A stretch of DNA of 64,000 bases. Source: Desulfobacula sp. GTDB lineage: Bacteria > Desulfobacterota > Desulfobacteria > Desulfobacterales > Desulfobacteraceae. The notes under the pieces are model-generated. The model did no database searches. It saw nothing but the letters and a program-made list of their open reading frames with translations, and was not told the DNA's origin. Shown here one piece after another: positions 60,794 to 64,000 of the stretch. The DNA lies in assembly GCA_023701135.1 (NCBI GenBank), contig JAMPXP010000023.1, positions 17,377 to 81,376 of the forward strand, read 5' to 3'. The position numbers were made by a program, and so were the translations under genes. Position 1 is the stretch's first letter. Every line of letters starts with the position of its first letter.

Positions 60794-61180
60794 TCATTTG
60801 GCGTCAAGGATATGGTTGATGTCATTGACGGTTTCAGCCACTTTCAATCTCACAAGGCCCAGCGATATGTCTTTATTGAACATGGTGATGAGAAGGGTGT
60901 CCTCGTTCACCTTGCTGAAGTGGATACTGGACTTTTCACCCTTATGAAAGAGCAGGGAAAATTCAGACTCCCCAACCAGTTTTGCCATGGCATCCACAGC
61001 GGCAAAATTGCCTGCCGCAAGGGCGGCAAAGGCAGTCGCATCAAGGCGGCTCTTTCCATTATGATGTTTTGCAATGGTATTGCCGGCCATGTCCATAAAA
61101 ATAACATGATCCACTCCTGATTCGATCAGGTGGGCTATAATAGCGCTGTCGACGGCATCAAGCTGACTTTGGGTAAACAT
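60794..61180 (-). CDS. Roadblock/LC7 (MglB-like) protein
   Basis: A 128-residue roadblock protein: FMDMAGNTIAKH, then a helix-strand pattern ending in LLITMFNKDISLGLVRLKV. It is the first gene of the cluster and probably the GAP/regulator of the MglA-type GTPase. The 196-bp gap upstream, shared with the divergent ROK gene, probably contains the cluster promoter. Confidence 0.8.
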   Translation of the reverse strand: MFTQSQLDAVDSAIIAHLIESGVDHVIFMDMAGNTIAKHHNGKSRLDATAFAALAAGNFAAVDAMAKLVGESEFSLLFHKGEKSSIHFSKVNEDTLLITMFNKDISLGLVRLKVAETVNDINHILDAK

Positions 61181-61376
61181 GGAAGAATCGTAACCGAAAA
61201 CGTGAATTTGTGCAACACGTTAAATGATTTTATTCCGTATTTTGTTCAGGAGCAATGAATGCTTTAGCAGAATGGATATGAAATCTTATCTGAAATGCGA
61301 TGTTTCTATGGTATTTTGATCCAGGTCCCGGTAACATTGGTACTGTTTTTGAAATACGAAATCGGAGGGAAAACCC

Positions 61377-62270
61377 ATGAATACATATCGAATCGGAATT
61401 GATCTGGGCGGAACAAAGATTGAATCCATCCTTCTTTCCCCGGACCTGAGGGAATTATGCCGGGAAAGGATTCCGACACCGGCCGGGAATCACTACGACC
61501 TTATCGTAAAAGCGGTTTATGCCCAGATCCGGGCAATGGCTGAAAAAATTCCGGGAAACGGGGATTTCACCGTCGGCATCGGAATTCCCGGGGCGGTTCA
61601 GAAGGAAACAGGCCTGGTTCATAATGCCAACACCACCTGCCTAATCGGGAAACCTTTTCGAACTGATCTTGAAACCCTTTGCCAAAAGAGGGTCATTATG
61701 GAAAACGACGCCAACTGTTTTACCCTGACCGAGGCCCTGCAAGGCGCCGGCAAGGATTATGGCATGGTATTCGGCGTTATCATGGGAACAGGCTGCGGGG
61801 GCGGGCTCTGTATCAACAAAAAAATATGGGGCGGAGCAAACGGAATTGCAGGGGAATGGGGCCATTTCTCCGTAGACCCCGGCGGCCGGACGTGTTATTG
61901 CGGCAACAGGGGCTGTGTGGAAACAAAAATCAGCGGGACAGGAGTTGAGGCCTCTTATTATGAAATCGTTGGCCGTCATATTAAAATGAAGGACCTTGTT
62001 CAAGGTTACAGACAGGGAGACGAACTCTGCAAAACGGTTTTTCTCCGGTTTCTGGAGGATTTCGGCAGGGCTCTCGGGGGACTGATCTCGGTCCTGGATC
62101 CCGATGCCGTTGTTATCGGCGGCGGATTATCCCATATTGATGAGATTTATACCTTAGGGGTTCAGCAGGTCCGAAAATACGCCTTCCATAAAAATATCCA
62201 GACCCCCATCCTGAAAAACCGGTTAGGGGATTCTTCCGGTGTGGTCGGGGCTGCCTTGCTGAACGGGTAA
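61377..62270 (+). CDS. ROK-family sugar kinase
   Basis: A 297-residue ROK protein: phosphate-1 motif IGIDLGGTKIE at the N-terminus, ENDANCFTLTEA, and the zinc-binding site CYCGNRGCVE. No DNA-binding helix-turn-helix precedes the kinase domain, so it is an enzyme, probably a gluco-, fructo- or amino-sugar kinase. GGAGG with a suitable spacer precedes ATG 61377. Confidence 0.93.
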   Translation: MNTYRIGIDLGGTKIESILLSPDLRELCRERIPTPAGNHYDLIVKAVYAQIRAMAEKIPGNGDFTVGIGIPGAVQKETGLVHNANTTCLIGKPFRTDLETLCQKRVIMENDANCFTLTEALQGAGKDYGMVFGVIMGTGCGGGLCINKKIWGGANGIAGEWGHFSVDPGGRTCYCGNRGCVETKISGTGVEASYYEIVGRHIKMKDLVQGYRQGDELCKTVFLRFLEDFGRALGGLISVLDPDAVVIGGGLSHIDEIYTLGVQQVRKYAFHKNIQTPILKNRLGDSSGVVGAALLNG

Positions 62271-62283
62271 TCCGGATTATTCC

Positions 62284-62312
62284 TTGACACGGGTGTAAAA
62301 GGATGATAGAAG
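62284..62312 (+). promoter_or_regulatory. Probable tRNA-Pro promoter
   Basis: TTGACA at 62284-62289, a 17-base spacer and TAGAAG at 62307-62312, 26 bases before the tRNA. Confidence 0.5.
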
Positions 62313-62337
62313 TCCCTTTGTTTTTATATGTCGAATT

Positions 62338-62414
62338 CGGGGCGTAGCGCAGTCTGGTAGCGCACTTGACTGGGGGTCAAGTGGTCACTGGTTCAAATCC
62401 AGCCGTCCCGACCA
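62338..62414 (+). tRNA. tRNA-Pro (anticodon GGG)
   Basis: A 77-base cloverleaf with CCA encoded. Acceptor stem CGGGGCG pairs with CGTCCCG (one G-T). The anticodon stem CTTGA/TCAAG (62365-62369, 62377-62381) holds the loop with GGG at 62372-62374. The T loop is GTTCAAATC. It reads CCC and CCU codons. Confidence 0.97.
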
Positions 62415-62422
62415 ATAAAGAT

Positions 62423-62458
62423 AAGGGTTTTCAGGGTTTAGACTGAAAACCTTTTTTA
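62423..62458 (+). terminator. tRNA-Pro terminator
   Basis: A 9-bp stem (62426-62434 with 62443-62451), eight-base loop and six T immediately after the tRNA. Confidence 0.85.
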
Positions 62459-62516
62459 TTTGGTTTTGATTTTGTCCACCATTCGGCCACCACAAGGATC
62501 AACAAGGAATTTGGAG

Positions 62517-62742
62517 ATGGCAAAGAAACAGAGCAAAAATCGTAAGAATGTGGCTATTGGCCTTCATGTGTTGGTTAGTGTAACATTTTGTCTGTAATTT
62601 GGAGCAAGCGCTCAGGGGTTGCAGGCAAACTCAGCATAGATTGATATCGGGGCGACTGAAATTTACGTAGCTGTTCCTGACGGTCGATCAAACGAATCCA
62701 TGAGGCGATTTGACACGTTTAGCGATGATCTGCATGAGGCCA
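62517..62742 (+). pseudogene. Decayed IS110-family transposase, N-terminal part
   Basis: From ATG 62517 (GGAG just upstream) the frame begins MAKKQSKNRKN and later reads IDIGATEIYVAVPDGRSNE, then MRRFDTFSDDLHEA, the start of IS110-type DEDD transposases. In-frame stops TAA at 62595-62597 and TAG at 62637-62639 break it, and similarity ends near 62742, where the IS4-like remnant begins. Confidence 0.8.
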
Positions 62743-62750
62743 GAATCTTC

Positions 62751-63060
62751 CACTTGACTCCATGAATCCGATCTGGCTGTCCAAGAAAAGCAGCTTGTTT
62801 TTAAATCTGAACTTATGCTTGCCCGGACAAGCCTTCCGACAGAAATCAAATGTATGATAGAACAGATCCCTGAATAGCTTCCATGATCGGTTTATATTGG
62901 CATAAGAAAGCGTAGACTTGCTTGGCCTTCAGGTAAAGAAGTTCAGGAATCTAAATCCCCAGCTTTTAAACCCCTTGGAATATCTTTCTGTTTTATGTTC
63001 CAATACCAGATTCTTAAACTTATTTTGGTTAAAAAAAGCTACCAGTTGACTGAACAGGCC
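62751..63060 (-). pseudogene. Decayed IS4-family transposase fragment
   Basis: Minus-strand pieces read FSQLVAFFNQNKFKNLVLEH with RYSKGFKSW, and in a second frame KSTLSYANINRSWKLFRDL and KHKFRFKNKLLFLDS, which are N-terminal IS4/DDE transposase segments around the first catalytic Asp. A frameshift and missing internal sequence separate the pieces. The fragment cuts the IS110 remnant, so it arrived later or recombined with it. Confidence 0.75.
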
Positions 63061-63193
63061 TCATGTCGTGCATCTTATCGAATTCTCCTTTGTGATGATT
63101 GCTCGGTTATTGTTGGGCACAACAAACAAAGAGACAGATAAAAAGGAAAAGGCAGGAAATAAATCAATAGTCCTGCCTTTTAAACTGATTCAA

Positions 63194-63853
63194 TTATTTC
63201 ACTATTTTTTTTCTACTGATTCCTGCTACACCAAGAAGGCCAACACCGAAAAAGATCATTGTTGCTGGTTCGGGGTTTGGAACTGGGCTTGGAACCGAGT
63301 TAAGAGAAACGGTATGAATAAAGCCGCCCAAACTGTTATTAAGGCCATATGCTTTAAAAATTAAATCGTATTTCTTAGTGTCCTTAACAGTAAAATTCCA
63401 AGTGATTTGTTCCCAACCAAAATGCTGTTTGCCAAGATTGTCAGGCATATCATTGAAAATTTTACTGATCATGCCGATGCTGGTGTTGTCGATAAGTGCT
63501 TGAATTCCATTGTCATCACTACCATTATTAGTTCTATCATGATACCAAAAAGATAATTGATAAGCACCTGCGTTCAAATCAACGTTCTGAAACATAGAGC
63601 TATTGTTATGGCTATCAAGCTCAACATAATAGTCGCCGCTTTGAGCAGTAATGATTGTATTCCTTTCTATTTCAATACCAGCCCCTGATAATTTGTCCCA
63701 TCCTGTTATTGAATTATAAACACCCCAGTTGTTGCTTGATAGAGATATGCCGGAGGTATCAAAATTACCATTCACTAATAAGGAAGCGTTTGCAATCGAG
63801 GTTACACTGATAATCAAAAAACCAAATAAAAACCCAACCAATAAATTTTTCAT
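63194..63853 (-). CDS. PEP-CTERM sorting domain protein
   Basis: A 219-residue exported protein. A signal peptide (MKNLLVGFLFGFLIISVTSIANA) is followed by a beta-rich domain with GWDKLSGAGIEIERN and a long DLIFKAYGLNN strand. The C-terminus is the sorting signal NPEPATMIFFGVGLLGVAGI followed by SRKK: the PEP motif, a membrane helix and a basic tail. Exosortase/EpsH systems process such proteins, usually for extracellular polysaccharide; the exosortase gene is elsewhere. For length reasons the signal is cited in full only as its general pattern. Confidence 0.9.
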   Translation of the reverse strand: MKNLLVGFLFGFLIISVTSIANASLLVNGNFDTSGISLSSNNWGVYNSITGWDKLSGAGIEIERNTIITAQSGDYYVELDSHNNSSMFQNVDLNAGAYQLSFWYHDRTNNGSDDNGIQALIDNTSIGMISKIFNDMPDNLGKQHFGWEQITWNFTVKDTKKYDLIFKAYGLNNSLGGFIHTVSLNSVPSPVPNPEPATMIFFGVGLLGVAGISRKKIVK

Positions 63854-63865
63854 ATTAAATCAGTA

Positions 63866-64000
63866 GTGTCCGGTTAGGTTTTTGCTTGTGTTAATATTTT
63901 TCGATCTTTGACAATATTGTCCCGGTCTGAACCCGGGGGGCCATCACATCTGGTGAAAAGATCATTCAAAATTGCAGTCCGCAACTGCCGAACTCTTTTA
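63866..64000 (+). mobile_element. Possible left end of an insertion sequence at the window edge
   Basis: TGTCCGGTTAGG at 63866 begins a block, AT-rich at first, that resembles the ends of Desulfobacterota IS4-like elements; a frame opening at GTG 63953 (KRSFKIAVRNCR) runs off the window. There is no intact transposase to confirm it. Confidence 0.3.

Larger units (their letters stand above)
62415..63193. other. Gene-free stretch after tRNA-Pro with IS remnants
   Basis: This interval holds the tRNA terminator, the two decayed transposases and about 130 bases (63061-63193) without recognisable content. No intact integrase or attachment site was seen, although the tRNA 3' end is a common integration point. 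Confidence 0.7.

Noticed and set aside
63068..63364. 98-codon plus-strand frame near the PEP-CTERM gene
   Set aside because: It overlaps the PEP-CTERM gene on the other strand and encodes low-complexity basic sequence.
1..64000. CRISPR array or tandem repeat arrays
   Set aside because: I saw no regularly spaced repeats; the only long repeat pair is the 71-bp transporter copy.

Overview
The window looks like chromosomal DNA of a Desulfobacterota bacterium, most likely an anaerobic, sulfate-reducer-type member of the Desulfobacterales. This is an inference from gene content: a soluble multisubunit [NiFe] hydrogenase with diaphorase subunits, MglA/roadblock GTPase genes, DUF4388 and HD-GYP signalling proteins, a PEP-CTERM protein, moderate GC (roughly 45-50 percent by eye) and frequent TTG starts. 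No rRNA gene or species marker is present, so the assignment is not firm.

Layout. (1) 0-1.4 kb: minus-strand genes ending in a rhomboid protease cut by the window edge. (2) 1.5-14.0 kb: a compact plus-strand run of MoaD-like protein, ThiF/MoeB-like E1, sirtuin, HIT protein, a fused glycogen debranching enzyme, glucan phosphorylase, glycogen synthase and a eukaryote-type branching enzyme, with several stop/start overlaps and TTG starts. (3) 14.0-16.1 kb: a phenylalanine attenuator (Phe-rich leader peptide, alternative hairpins, terminator) ahead of a DAHP synthase/prephenate dehydratase/ACT fusion. (4) 16.2-17.8 kb: a small accessory patch with a DUF2442/DUF4160 pair and a DUF4062 (TIR-like) protein. 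(5) 18.1-29.1 kb: a hydrogenase operon (NuoE-like, NuoF-GltD fusion, NuoG-like, small and large [NiFe] subunits, maturation protease) followed by a response regulator and a histidine kinase. The whole segment lies between two 71-bp direct repeats that are the 3' end of an EamA transporter gene: a remnant on the left, the intact gene on the right.

(6) 29-39.2 kb: minus-strand housekeeping genes: EamA transporter, EttA-type ABC-F, RidA, Ski2-like helicase, Nudix, acyl-CoA dehydrogenase with a MarR regulator, KhpA, LysE, FtsY. (7) 39.5-47 kb: purB, a DUF3369/HD-GYP response regulator, a NifU/IscU-like scaffold, a lipoprotein that appears to start at ATT, an M48-TPR membrane protease, a Nudix hydrolase and a hemolysin-III homologue. 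(8) 47.2-56.0 kb: a complete general amino-acid ABC transporter (aapJQMP type), then a YejA-like peptide-binding protein with two Dpp/Opp-type ATPases but no permease, interrupted by a cold-shock gene with its own terminator. (9) 56.1-61.2 kb: a DUF4388 protein convergent with a six-gene minus-strand cluster around an MglA-type Ras-like GTPase, with roadblock proteins and an uncharacterised protein carrying an internal duplication. (10) 61.4-64 kb: a ROK kinase, tRNA-Pro(GGG), decayed IS110 and IS4 remnants, a PEP-CTERM protein and what may be the end of another insertion sequence.

The best candidates for under-described biology are the MglA/roadblock cluster, the repeat-bounded hydrogenase segment with its NuoF-GltD fusion, and the Phe attenuator controlling a fused first-and-branch-point aromatic enzyme. 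All assignments come from reading the sequence; no searches were run.
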